Below the pieces are notes generated by a model, which had not been told where the DNA came from, ran no database searches, and worked only from the letters and a program-made list of their open reading frames with translations. Source: Gigaspora rosea (taxonomy: Eukaryota > Glomeromycota > Glomeromycetes > Diversisporales > Gigasporaceae). From it: 64,000 nt of DNA. Each line of letters starts with the position of its first letter. Position 1 is the first letter of the stretch. This document shows positions 25,088 through 36,315 of this stretch, one piece after another. The translations under genes and the position numbers were made by a program. The stretch is taken from contig QKWP01000802.1 in the NCBI GenBank assembly GCA_003550325.1, forward strand, positions 137,989-201,988, read 5' to 3'.

Positions 25088-26097
25088 ACTAGTGTTACGG
25101 GCTGACCTCGACCCATCAGCAGGGCGGGTGGGCGGGTCGGCCCTTGACCCATATCCCTGTGGGTCAGCCCGGCCGAGATATAGTTAAATTTTTTCGCCTG
25201 ATAGAATTTTATTGTATAACTTATAATTATTACAGTATTAGATTTTTAGTTAAATCACGCGTAGAACATTCTCAAGTTTGTGCTTGCAGTCGATAATCAT
25301 TTATCCGACCAAAATCGAATAGTCGACTTTTCAGTCGATATTTATAATTTCAACTAGTCAATTAGGAGTTATGACTGCATGTTCTTTTCGCTGATTAAAG
25401 CATTGATTATCGATTATAAGTTTATTTCAAAATAACCCGGTAAATCACCAACCAAAAGAGGACCCATCGGACCCTCTTATAACCACTTCTTATTCGCACT
25501 CTTCCTATTATTTGTAATCTATGTTACATTATATGTATGTGTGCTTATGATGTGTTTATCATTATATCGACTAACTAAAGTCGATTTTTCTCAAGCATCT
25601 CCATAGTGTAATGTTTTAGTAATAGAAATATTGTGATGTAATTTCTATCTATTTTTATATTGAATTATAAGCATATTTTTTTTTGACAATATGATCGGCC
25701 TGGTGTTATGCTCGATTTTTTATTTTTAGTTAGTACTATTATTTTATCGCTATGTATTTCTTATTTTGGCATAGTTTGTGGCATAGTCGGGTGATTGAAT
25801 CTCCAAACGGGTGATTAACGGGTGATCAAGTCTCCAAACGGGTGATCAAATCCCAAACGACTGATTAAATCTCCCATACGAATTAAAAATATATAAGGAT
25901 TTAGTTTCAGCTCATGAAGAAGAGGAGGATAGTGCAAAGTAGTTAACGGTTGTAGATAGTATATCGTTTTACAATTTGTTCACGATCGAACTAAACTGGC
26001 TCAAGCTCTCCCAACCGATCGTAACACCTGTCGACCGGGCCGATTGATTTTGGCAGCCAGGTCGGTCCAAGAATTTGGCACGGCCCGTATCACTAGT
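25088..26097. mobile_element. ~1-kb TIR element with G+C-rich ends
   Basis: Left end ctagtgttacgggctgacc (25089 on) and right end ggcccgtatcactag (to 26097) are inverted repeats, flanked by ta on both sides. The termini contain gggtcggccc-like blocks that contrast with the A+T background. Internal gggtgatcaaatctcc repeats lie near 25790-25870. No transposase frame is present; non-autonomous. Confidence 0.6.
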
Positions 26098-26208
26098 AAC
26101 ACAAAACCAAAAAAAGAAATTAAATTTTGTAAATAAATCAAGTGCGTAAGGATTCCCTACGTACTTAATTTATTTACAAAATTGAATTTCTTTTTTGGTT
26201 TTGTATTA
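26098..26208. mobile_element. Foldback hairpin element
   Basis: The arm 26098-26148 (cacaaaaccaaaaaaagaaa...) is complementary to about 26158-26208 (...tttcttttttggttttgta) with few mismatches, giving a ~50-bp stem. A related half copy lies at 38230-38285. It sits directly beside the preceding TIR element and 330 bp upstream of the kelch gene start. Confidence 0.7.
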
Positions 26209-26538
26209 CTCGCGAATAACAGATAAGTAAAATCCGAAATTAAAATTTGAATTATCAGAATTTTCCGACAAGTAGAGTTCCGACGAACAAACAAATAAAA
26301 TCCCAACAAAATTTGACCAAAACTAAAGCTAATACTAACCTAATGTGGTCTAATTTGTCGGGATTTTGGCCTAATTCGTTAGGTCAAATAATTATAATAG
26401 CACTAATACCGACTCTAAGTTCACCCTAGTTCTAATTCAAAATTTTAATTTTTCGTATAACATAAATATATAATTATAAATGGCTATATATTTACTTATG
26501 TCATTATTCTATTTAACGATTTTACTCAATAAATAATT

Positions 26539-28024
26539 ATGACTTATTCTAGCTTTTATATTTTCGCATTTCTTTTAAATTTTATTGCTACTTTTGCTTT
26601 TATTCCAAATGGAAGAGAATTTCATTCATCAGTCCTTATTGATAAAAAACTCTATTTTAGCGGTGGAAATAATAATAGTTTTGGTAGAATTACAAATGAA
26701 TTCTTTTATTTGGATGTTTCTAAACCATTTATAACAACAGACGATATTTCGATACCGTGGTTTGACCTTACAAACACTAGTGGTCCTTCAAAACTATATG
26801 CTACAACGTGTATTGGTGGAAAAAATAATGATTTGATTTTTATTTTTGGTTATGGTGATAATCAATCATTCGTTAATCAATTTGATACAAGTAAACAACA
26901 ATGGATTGATTTCACACCTGTTGGAAATGTACCTGCAGATAAACTTTTTATTTCATGTGCTAATTTTAATAATGGATTGATTGCAATTTTTAGTGGAAAG
27001 AAATATTATCCTATTAATATTAATGATAATGATAATAATATTTGGATATTCAATACATTAACATTAACATGGGGTTTAAGCAATGCAACAAATGCTCCAC
27101 CACCTCGGTATTTATATTGTGCAATAACTTTGCCTGATGAAAATATTTTATATATTGGTGGAATTAATCTAATTAATTCGAGCAAAATCTCATTTACCCA
27201 AATGAATAGTGTAAGTATTGTGTTGTATAGTAACAAATTTGATTTTGTTACCTCTATTCATTAATTCTTTATAGTTATCATTATATAATACAACATCTGA
27301 TATGTGGGCAAATATGGTACGTAAGAATAAATACGGTTTAATTATACTTTGGCAACTAATTATAAATCTAATATATTATTAGAGTACATCCGGTCAACCC
27401 CCACCTGCTCGCGTTTACTTCTCAGCAACATTAAGTATGCTAATCAATATCAATAAATGCTATAATTTTTAAATTTTCTTCCATTAATCATTTACATTGA
27501 AAGCTCTTGACGGACGTATTATAATTTTCGGTGGTGGACTAACTATATTAGATCAAAACTTTAATGAAACTTTCGGTGATTTATGGATATTAGACATTGC
27601 AAAATATCATTGGTCAATTGAAAACATTTTAAACCCAATTACAGATTTAGCACTTATTGGCATACTGCGACATTAGTGGATAATTACATGTTTATTGCTT
27701 TTGGTAAAGTTTTTGTTTAAATTTTATGCTGTTTACTTTTAAATTTTTCTATTTAAACATATTAACTTTTATTTTTCAACAGGTAAGATTCCAAATGATA
27801 GTTTTTCATCAAAAATATTTATACTAGATGTAAGCCAGAAATTTTCTTATAAATGGGTAACAGAATTTATTCCAATTAAAAATAATAAAAATACAAGTAA
27901 TGCAAACATTCCAGAATCTAAAAATATTATTTTAATTATTATGGGTGTTATCGTTTTTTTAATAATAATATTCGCTATTGTTGCCATCATTTTAACTTCA
28001 AAGTTTGTGATAATAATATACTGA
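26539..28024 (+). CDS. Kelch-repeat membrane protein, nearly intact but with a 1-base frameshift in exon 4
   Basis: Exons 26539-27210, 27275-27316, 27383-27434, 27504-27703 and 27783-28024 match the intact paralogue at 13739-15259 in length, phase and splice signals. The protein has a signal peptide (MTYSSFYIFAFLLNFIATFA), kelch blades (HSSVLIDKKLYFSGG, DLIFIFG, NNIWIFNTLTLTWGL, NILYIGG, GRIIIFGGG, DLWILD) and, in exon 5, DVSQKFSYKWVTEF followed by a short Asn-rich stalk and one membrane helix. The exon sum is 1208 nt, one short of a multiple of three. Near 27660-27666 the frame slips and meets TAG at 27674-27676, so as written the protein would stop after 312 residues without its membrane anchor. 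The rest of exon 4 and exon 5 are preserved in the other frame, suggesting a very recent mutation or an error. Confidence 0.75.
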
Positions 28025-28439
28025 TTAGTTGGGATTGGCTAAAAAGAAATTTGCATTGATTCACGCAGTATAATCTAGATATTGTGATTTATTTAATAAA
28101 ATGAAAGGAGTGTAAATAGACTAGTTTGTTCATTTAATTAAGATTTATCGGCTATTAAGTCAACAGCGCTACTTAACGTTATACCTCTTTTGATTATCAA
28201 AATCATCATCCAAAATTAATTACATTTAAAACTCAACTTTGGCACTTTATTTAGCAGTATTATAGTTTTGTGCTTCTATTTATCTCAACTTTATTTTATT
28301 TTCGCTGTTTTTTTTTATTCCAAATAAAAGAAATAATGTTTCTTTGCTTATTTATACCAGTGGTTCATTTTAAATAACGTATATTGGTGGAAAAAATTAT
28401 GACATCTTTTTATTTTTGGTATGGTAGTTTGTCTTATAA

Positions 28440-29231
28440 AGGGGAAATTACAAATAAAAGGCCCAAATCGAAAATAATTATAGATAAGGGCCCCAAATGA
28501 AAATAATTACCGATATAGGCCCGATATTTGAAATTATTACAAATAAGGGCCCAAAATAATTCTGCGTTTAAAGATCCGTGATTTAAGTTCCGTGGTTCAA
28601 TGACTCGAATGTGACTCATAATATAGTATAAAGTTAATTATAGTTAATTGTTAAGCGCATAAGAAATGTAATTAATGATGTAATCGATTAGTAATTGAAT
28701 GTAAATTCAAATGTGCAATAAAAAGCATACATTTGGTCCATTCGATCCACAAATCCATTTATTATGCACTGTAGAATTGTCTCTTAATAACTAAAAATCT
28801 GACATGATGTCAGATGCAAAATTATTTTTACCAAAAGGGAAAATGTTCGTTTGGCCATTCCGTCGAACATTCTTCGTCATATAAGTTTAAACCAAACAAG
28901 TTGCTTGTTGTTTGTCCCACGAATGAAGGTAGTTAATGCCTTTCAGCTAATAAGTGCAAAGATGGTTACTGTACATTCATATACTAAAATCGATTCCTCA
29001 ATATCCAAACTTGCCCATCATATATGGAACGTAGTAAATGTTTTAATAAATTTGTGTGCCAGTTTGATACAATCACGAAAGGAAATTACTGTTGTGTTTA
29101 GATTGGCTTTGTCAGATTTGGTCTCTTAATTGTAATAATTTTCAAATATCGGACCTCTGTTGGTAATTATTTTCATTTTGGGTCCTTATCTGCAATTATT
29201 TTTGATTTTAAGCCCTTATTGTAATTTTCCC
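28440..29231. mobile_element. 792-bp TIR element with ~100-bp ends, inserted in a kelch relic
   Basis: The left end (ggggaaattacaaataa, aaggcccaaatcg, gataagggccccaaatg, ccgatatttgaaattatta) is repeated inverted at the right end, about 29130-29231. TATAA occurs directly outside both ends (28435-28439 and 29232-29236) and may be the target duplication. The interior carries a decayed cysteine-rich reading frame unrelated to transposases, so this is a candidate cargo-carrying (gene-capturing) non-autonomous element. Confidence 0.65.
28814..29101 (+). pseudogene. Cysteine-rich reading frame with two in-frame stops (cargo of the TIR element)
   Basis: In this frame the text reads MQNYFYQKGKCSFGHSVEHS..., continues with VVCPTNEGS, then stop, CLSANKCKDGYCTFIY, stop, NRFLNIQTCPSYMERSKC, FNKFVCQFDT and ends KGNYCCV with TAG at 29099-29101. 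Eleven cysteines in 94 sense codons with close spacing (C-x6-C-x4-C; C-x8-C-x5-C; CC near the end) are not expected by chance in A+T-rich DNA. Two TAA codons interrupt the frame, so it is a pseudogene. The pattern resembles small extracellular disulphide-rich modules; I cannot assign a family. The only uninterrupted frame here (28851-29129) is in another phase and lacks these features. Confidence 0.45.
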
Positions 29232-29339
29232 TATAATCAATCATTTGTTAATCAATTTGATTAAAGTAAACAGTAGTAAATTAATTTTACATCCTATTGG
29301 AAGACCCATATATTTCATGTGCAAATTAATAATGAATCG

Positions 29340-30724
29340 AAAAGCATCGCACGCATATGATATATTATTATTTCGATGCATCTAGTAACGACAGATATTA
29401 AACTTTATTGAATGATCTTTATTGAGAATGAACAGTATACAACAGTACGATATGTATAAACCGAAACGGGATGTGCTAACAGAAATAGCAAATATAATTT
29501 CGCCGTGCATCGCCGTCATTGGTTGAATTTATGATGCGTACCATCAGCCAGTGATGCACAAAGTAGGCCGGCTCTGGTGAAAGTTTAAGCTACCACAAAA
29601 TGGCAAGATTCATTCCAAAAGGCTGGAATTTTACCATTTTTTTGGTTGAACACATGTGCATGTGAATAATTTGATTTCCTTTTTTTTTTTTTGGCATCAA
29701 TAGCATGCTTGCTGCTAGTTGCTATGTTGTATCGACATATTATTAGATGTGCGTGGCTATTCAACATGCAGGACACACAATGTGTATATAATTTAATTCT
29801 TTGATTGTAATAATTTAGAGATTTTTTTTTTTTGCCACGTAAAGTGTATGGATTTTAGTATTATTCTTTCACGAAAGATAAGAGCGTGTTACATTATCAC
29901 CTGGTAAATATGGTTTGAGGTTGTTTATTAACTAGCTCTTAGTGACTAAGATCCTGCCAACCTTAATGAAAAGTGATCCTTTCTTTAGTGCGTGTGTCTT
30001 ATTAGTTCTAAAAAAGCCTTATAAGCTTTCAATGCGCAAATCAGGAATCTTTTATTCTTTGTTAGGTTGATTATCAATAGACTATAGAGTCTATACTAAA
30101 AGAAATAAGTTATACATTATAAATTTGCTTAACTTTATCTTATAGTATTGTTTAATTAGTTTATATTGTTGGGTAAAATAAAAGTAGTATTTATATGTTT
30201 TATTGTTGTTCTTTTTATAAATTTGTTGCCAATAGAATAACTATATTTTTTTATATATCTTTTTGATTCTTTTGTAATACATAGTTACATTTTTTTAATC
30301 TGATCTTGTTCTAATAATTCTAAAAATAGTATGTTCATTGTTATTATTTTAATTTTTAGTAAACTATTTTCTTTTAGATAAATATTTAGAAACTTTGAAG
30401 TTTGTTTTTGTCAGTATATATTTGTATATTTGTACTTTTTTATAATTTTTGAATTACTTTTCATAAATATCTTGATTTTTTTTAAGCTTGCTTGATAAAT
30501 ATAATTTATAAAGAATAAAAGCAGAATTATAGTATACTTTTATAAAAAATTGGTATGTATAAAAATAATTTATAAAAATATACTTTATAAAACTATATAA
30601 AAATTTTTTTACTTATAGGTAATATGATTAAAATTGATTGAAATATAGCATAGAGTTAATTAATCAAAATTAAGCAAAACTAGATTATTTATTTGCTATA
30701 ATATTAAATAGCTACATAATATAG
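29340..30724. other. Intergenic A+T-rich stretch
   Basis: No gene is supported. A weak inverted similarity between about 29346-29395 and 29700-29762 (gcacgcatat.../...gtgcgtggc) may mark a decayed TIR element of about 415 bp. The remainder is A+T-rich sequence without visible structure. Confidence 0.35.
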
Positions 30725-30957
30725 TTGTACTAAAATTACAAAATTACAAAATCATTCAATTACAAAATTACAAAAATTTCAAAATCTCGAAATTACAAAA
30801 TACCAAAATTGCAAAATTTTAAACACAATATAACAAAATTACAAAGTCACAAAAATGCATTTGCAAAATTACAAATTTACAAAATTACAAAATAAAAATC
30901 ATAAAATCACAAAATTATAAAATTATAAAATCATTAAAATATTAAAATAATAAAACA
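30725..30957 (-). repeat. 8-bp-period array (TTTTGTAA type) on the minus strand
   Basis: A degenerate tandem array, most regular around aaaattacaaaattacaaaat, i.e. period 8 (attttgta) read on the minus strand. It starts directly next to the leader 30958-30990, which is shared with the differently composed array at 55298-57930. Confidence 0.75.
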
Positions 30958-30990
30958 CAGATTATATCACTTTGTGTACCTATGGTACAC
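30950..30990 (-). repeat. Conserved leader with 17-bp palindrome (copy A)
   Basis: Read on the minus strand: GTGTACCATAGGTACAC (30990-30974), then AAAGTGATATAATCTGTGTTTTA. The first ~40 bases match 55298-55338 with about five substitutions, mostly transitions. Both copies are followed immediately by an 8-bp-period array. Confidence 0.65.
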
Positions 30991-31021
30991 TTTATAATTT
31001 ATTTAAATGGTTTTTCATAAG

Positions 31022-31985
31022 TAGTGATGGGCAAATCCTGATTTTTTTAAAAAATCCCGTGTGGGATGTGGGATTCTGTGTGGGATGTGGGATCGCGTGT
31101 GGGATCCACATGGGATTCACAGGATTTGCAGGATCGAGTAGAGTTTCTGAATTTTTCACGATTAATAAATAAATATATATATATATCATTACTAGGAATG
31201 TAATTTCTTGTTAAAATAATAATCATTTCTTATAAATCTTACTACTTTTATTACAAATAAAAATGCTTATATAGATTTTACCTACTTTGGATCTTATAAT
31301 TATTAAATTCATCAATTCAGAATTGCCTTAATTTTATCAATTTTTTAAAATATTATTATATAAATATATATTTAAAAATTATAATGATAACAATGCGATC
31401 AAATCATAAGTGTATAAAAATTTATAAGTAATCAGGTGCATAATCAGGTATAAATTTGCTAAAATTTATAAGTGATCAGGTATTGTACATACGTACAAAA
31501 ATTTATAACCAGGTTATATACATACAAAAATTCATAAACGACTTATAAGAAATTCATAATCGGGCTTATAATTTCTGAATCATATAACTGATTGGCTCGA
31601 ATTTTATTTAACCTTATCATTCATATTAAATAATCACTGAAATTGGAGTTTTTTTCCCATATGGTACACAATATTCTTGGTGCATTATTTGTGCAAGAAA
31701 TTAAAAGTCTAGATTGCCACTTTATTAATCATGAAAATTTAAAAAATTTATTTCAACGTACAGTTTGCGCATTATCTCTTTACGCACGTATATATGTGGA
31801 ACGAAAATAAATAAAAGATTTAATATTTTTATTTAAGTACATACTAATTAGGAATTGACCCACTTATGTTAAAGAAGGCCGGATTATTTGTTAATGCGGG
31901 CCAGAGGATATGATAACGCAGGCCAGAAAATCTTATATTAAAAATCCACGCATCCCGCGCGGGATCACGCGCATTGCCCATCACA
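31022..31985. mobile_element. Non-autonomous hAT element, 964 bp, perfect 8-bp target duplication
   Basis: Ends TAGTGATGGGCAA and TTGCCCATCACA (inverted, one terminal mismatch), flanked on both sides by ttcataag (31014-31021 and 31986-31993). Subterminal sequence is rich in gtgggat/atcccgcg motifs at both ends. There is no transposase. The perfect duplication indicates a fairly recent insertion, mobilised by a hAT transposase encoded elsewhere. Confidence 0.85.
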
Positions 31986-31993
31986 TTCATAAG

Positions 31994-33216
31994 GTTTTCT
32001 TAAGCATCTAAATCAATTGATTCAATGGACGTGAAAGCAGCACAATTAATGACGATATTTATGGGATTAAATGCTTGAGCATATTCTTTTTTATTTTTCG
32101 TTATGCAACCTAAAATACCTAAAAATAAAACAACCCTATTAAACTTCCGATCGAAGCTTCAGTTTCATTTGCACAAGCTTCTCTTTTTAATGATTTTACC
32201 AATTAATATATTTCGTTGTAATTAATTTATGAAATCATTACGGAAGTTGCTTTGTGGCAACAAAAATTAAACCATTTTTTTTATGAATGAGCGGAAAATG
32301 ACAATATTCATTACAGCTTGGTTAAAAGATGAATTGTATTTACTACGTTCTTATCAAAGTATCGATTTTTTTAAAAGCTTCTAGCGTTAAAATAAATAGC
32401 CATTTCTTTGGATCAGTTAAAAATTTGTTGAGAATTCATTATTTACAATGTTTTGATAGCGCTTGAACGACCTTTAGCAATGATAAATTTTTGAGAAAAA
32501 AATGTCGTTGATTTCATTGAAGCAATTTCTGAATAATTAAAAACTTGCCTCTGATCCATTTGAAGAGGTGCTTGACAATGTCTGAGTTAATTCTTTGATA
32601 TCAACTACAATTATTGTTTAATTGGATAAAATTTAAAAAGATAAATTTATTATTAAAAATAAATTTAAAAAAAAAATTTAAATTAAACGTAGAAGAATTA
32701 AATAAACACTGGGTTTAAAAAAAATATTCAAGAAAAAAATTTGGGCATTCCTAATTATTAGGCCATATACAATTGATTTTTGGTCATTATAACATTTAAA
32801 ATTTGAAAATGGCCCGACCTTTAATTTGATTTCAAAAAATTATATATATAAAGACATATAAAAATTTTCTAAAAATTTATAAAAACAACCGCCCGCATAG
32901 TAATATAGTCAGAATTTGACCCTGTCGGATTATGAGAATCAATTTATTAAGTTTGTATGGCCTAGAAGAATAAATTTATATAAACAAAGAAATAAAGCAG
33001 TTTAACTAAAAGTACATGATTCTCAGTAAAATTCTACTGTCTCAAGTCTAATTTTATTTGTATGTATAATACTTGTATATTCTGCCTTATTTTCTGTCCA
33101 AAACTGTAAGGGTTGCTCTTATTCATCGATAATATCCGGTACTTCAAGATCATATAATTGACTATCTATAAAAAGAGTTATTAAACAAAGCAATAATATA
33201 GAACAATATAATTTAT
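31994..33216. other. Gene-poor stretch with a possible decayed reading frame
   Basis: On the minus strand about 32010-32130 reads a plausible peptide (LFLGILGCITKNKKEY, then AQAFNPINIVINC) ending in TAA, preceded by an out-of-phase NETEASIGSLIG segment and by many stops up to 32640. I do not recognise it. 32640-33216 holds no gene; it includes the region just downstream of the kinase stop. Confidence 0.3.
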
Positions 33217-36200
33217 TTAAAATAAACTAAATTTATAAGTACCTTTATAATCATTATTGGATAAAATAAAACAACTTTTATAATGCGAGCCAATATAAAC
33301 TTGCATATCCTTATTTTTTATATTTTGTAATTTTTTATCTGATTCGGTCAATTCAAATAAAATACTTTCGCTATTCTGCCATTCTGCAAAAATATCACAA
33401 ATTTCAGTTGCAGTTGGTCGCTCTTTCGGTTCTGTATTCCAACATTTCTTTAATAAATTAGCATAGCACTTTGCAGTATTTTCATAAATATGTGGACGTA
33501 AACCATCACATACTTGTATTTGAAATTGTAATTTAGATTGCAATTTTGAATTTAACTCGAAAGGTACAGGTTTACCGTATAAAATTTCCCACATGATTAT
33601 ACCAAGTGAATAAATATCTGATGCTTTAGTGTATTGTTGTTTATTCAAAACTTCAGGAGCAATATAAGGTAAAATTCCACAAACTCTATCAGAATTCGAT
33701 TTTAAAGCAATATTAGCCGTTATTGAAAGTCCTAAATCTGCAATATATGCACTTTTAAAATTTTTAAGTAATACATTTTCACTATGTAAATCACAATGTA
33801 TAAGGTCATGAGAATGAATGATTTGAAGATCTGATGCAATACATTGTAGCAGATTTATTTTATCTTTCCAATCCATTTGTGCTATCCTACGTAGACTTTT
33901 GCGCAAACATCCATATGGAGCATATTCCATAACTAGAATATAATCATTAGAAGCTTTGTCTTTTGATATACCGAAGCATTTTAAAAATGTTGGATTTTTA
34001 AGTCCGATATCACAATAAGCTTTTAACTTATTATAAGAAATATATATATTCAATTACTACATAAATGATAAATAACGAATAATACAATTAATGATAATTT
34101 TATAAAAATTACCTCTTTTATAAATTCTTCGTGATAATTATTTGATTTATGAAGTAATTTAAGCGCAACCGTTCTGATTAAATTTTGACTATTATCAGAC
34201 CATCTAGCACGGTATACAGTTGCAAATCCACCTCTGCCTATTTTCACAATATTTTTAAATTCATCATAAGAAATCCAAGATAATTGATATTTATTTTCCA
34301 TCAATATTTTTTTCAAATCATCATCAATCACTGAATTATGTATCCACTCATTTGTAGCTGTTAATTTATTTATAAAAATTAGTAAATTAATAAAATTGTT
34401 AAAATAGATTTTTATGAAAATTATCTATGATATAATGGATAATACCTGATGTTAATTCTTTTTCCCTAATCAGCATTTAAATATTTGAATTGATTAAATA
34501 AGTATAAAATAAGTACATATTACATATATATGTAATGATAATGAAAAAGTATTGAAATGTTAGACACACGTCCTTTTTTTCTTTAAAATCGAAATTTCTC
34601 TTATAAAAAATTTTATTTTAAATTTTATCTTGACTCTAAACAGATTTTTGATTTCACTTACGTCTGATGTTATGATTGGATTACAATAAGACACATTCTA
34701 GTACAAATTTAATCTCAAAATTTACCTTTGATACCAGTGCTTGGCTTTATCTAAATCTCTAGTTACTCCAATTCCATTACGATAACATTCTGCTACTTTT
34801 GACATTCCAGCAGCCAAACCCATATCTGCAGATTTTTGATAATAAATGAAGGCCTTATGTTCATCTTTTTTAACTGCAATTCCATAATGATAACAAAATC
34901 TAATTTGACTTATAGCAGTAGCGCTCCCCATTTCTGCAGATTTTTGGTAATAAACGAAAGCCTTATGTTCATCCTTTTCAACACCAATTCCATCTTTATA
35001 GCATTTACCAAGATTATATATTGCAGTAGCGTTCCCATCTCTGCAGATTTTTGATAATAAATGAAAGCTTTTTGTTCATCATTTTCAACTCCAATTCCAT
35101 GATCATAACAATATCCAACATTATATGTTCCTTCAGCGTCACCCATTTCTGCAGATTTTTGATAATAAATGAATGCCTTATTTTCATCTTTTTCAGCTCC
35201 AATTCCATTTTGATAACAATGTCCAACGTTATTGGTCGCTGTTGAATTCCCCATCTTTGCAGATTTTTGATAATAAATGAAAGCCTTATTTTCATCCTTT
35301 TCAACTCCAATTCCATTATGATAACAATATCCAGCATTACAAATTCCATCAGCGTTCCCCATCTTTGCAGATCTTTGGTAATAAATGAATGCCTTATCTT
35401 CATCCTTTTCAACACCAATTCCATTTTGATAACAATATCCAACATTATATTTTCCTCCAGCGNNNNNNNNNNNNNNNNNNNNNNNNNNNNNNNNNNNNNN
35501 NNNNNNNNNNNNNNNNNNNNNNNNNNNNNNNNNNNNNNNNNNNNNNNNNNNNNNNNNNNNNNNNNNNNNNNNNNNNNNNNNNNNNNNNNNNNNNNNNNNN
35601 NNNNNNNNNNNNNNNNNNNNNNNNNNNNNNNNNNNNNNNNNNNNNNNNNNNNNNNNNNNNNNNNNNNNNNNNNNNNNNNNNNNNNNNNNNNNNNNNNNNN
35701 NNNNNNNNNNNNNNNNNNNNNNNNNNNNNNNNNNNNNNNNNNNNNNNNNNNNNNNNNNNNNNNNNNNNNNNNNNNNNNNNNNNNNNNNNNNNNNNNNNNN
35801 NNNNNNNNNNNNNNNNNNNNNNNNNNNNNNNNNNNNNNNNNNNNNNNNNNNNNAACTTGATTTATTGCAGTAGCATCGCCCATCTCTGCAGATTTTTGAT
35901 AATAAATGAAAGCCTTATTTTCATCCTTTTCAATTCCAATTCCATGATGATAACAATATCCGACCCAATTAGTTCCAATAGCGTCACCCATCTCTGCAGA
36001 TTTTTGACAATAAATGAAAACCTTATTTTCATCCTTTTCAACACCAATTCCATGATGATAACAATACCCGACCCGATTTGTTCCAATAGCGTCGCCCATC
36101 TTTGCAGATATTTGATAATAAATGAAAGCCTTTTTTTCATCCTTTACAACTCCAATTCCTTGGCGATAACAATCTCCAACATTATTTACCGCTGCTGCAT

Positions 36201-36315
36201 TCCCCATCTCTGCAGATTTTTGATAATGAATGAATGCCTTATTCTCATCCTTTTTAACACCAATTCCAAAAAAATAACAATGTCCAACTTGATTTATTGC
36301 AGTAGCATTCCCCAT
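33217..36315 (-). CDS. Sel1-repeat / tyrosine-kinase-like protein kinase fusion (interrupted by gap and frameshift)
   Basis: Model on the minus strand: Sel1 exon from about 36315 to 34726, a 20-nt micro-exon 34465-34446, then kinase exons 34357-34113 and 34026-33217 (TAA). Splice phases agree across all junctions (donors GTAAAT, GTATTA, GTAATT; acceptors AG) and the micro-exon joins QREKELTSATNEWIHN, the usual segment ahead of this kinase family. The Sel1 part has about 12 visible 36-residue units (G-x-CY-x2-GIGVxKDExKAFIYYQKSAEMG). The kinase has GRGGFATVY, VALKLL (Lys of subdomain II), HCDLHSENV (HRD arginine replaced by Cys), ADLGLS in place of DFG, IAPEVL and SDIYSLGIIMWEI: TKL-like and probably catalytically competent. 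Problems: 391 N at 35463-35853, a missing base at about 35034 (CCC where sister repeats have CCCC), and an in-frame TAA at 36330-36328 just upstream. ATG at 36315 is the first Met after that stop, so the true start is uncertain. Confidence 0.75.
35463..35853. other. Assembly gap (391 N) within the Sel1 array
   Basis: A run of N replaces about three and a half 108-bp Sel1 units. Reading phases on the two sides do not match across 391 bases, so the true gap length must differ from the N count if the gene is intact. Confidence 0.97.

Larger units (their letters stand above)
28295..29335 (+). pseudogene. Kelch relic 3, split by a TIR element
   Basis: About 28300-28430 matches the kelch first exon with an internal deletion (signal region ...ttattccaaat, then directly ttggtggaaaaaattatgac). 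After the inserted element (28440-29231) homology resumes with aatcaatcatttgttaatc and ends near 29335 around tttcatgtgcaaat. It is clearly non-functional and lies immediately downstream of the 26.5-kb kelch gene in the same orientation, consistent with tandem duplication. Confidence 0.6.

Noticed and set aside
30725-30957. CRISPR-like array
   Set aside because: Units of 8 bp without spacers; a microsatellite in a eukaryotic genome.
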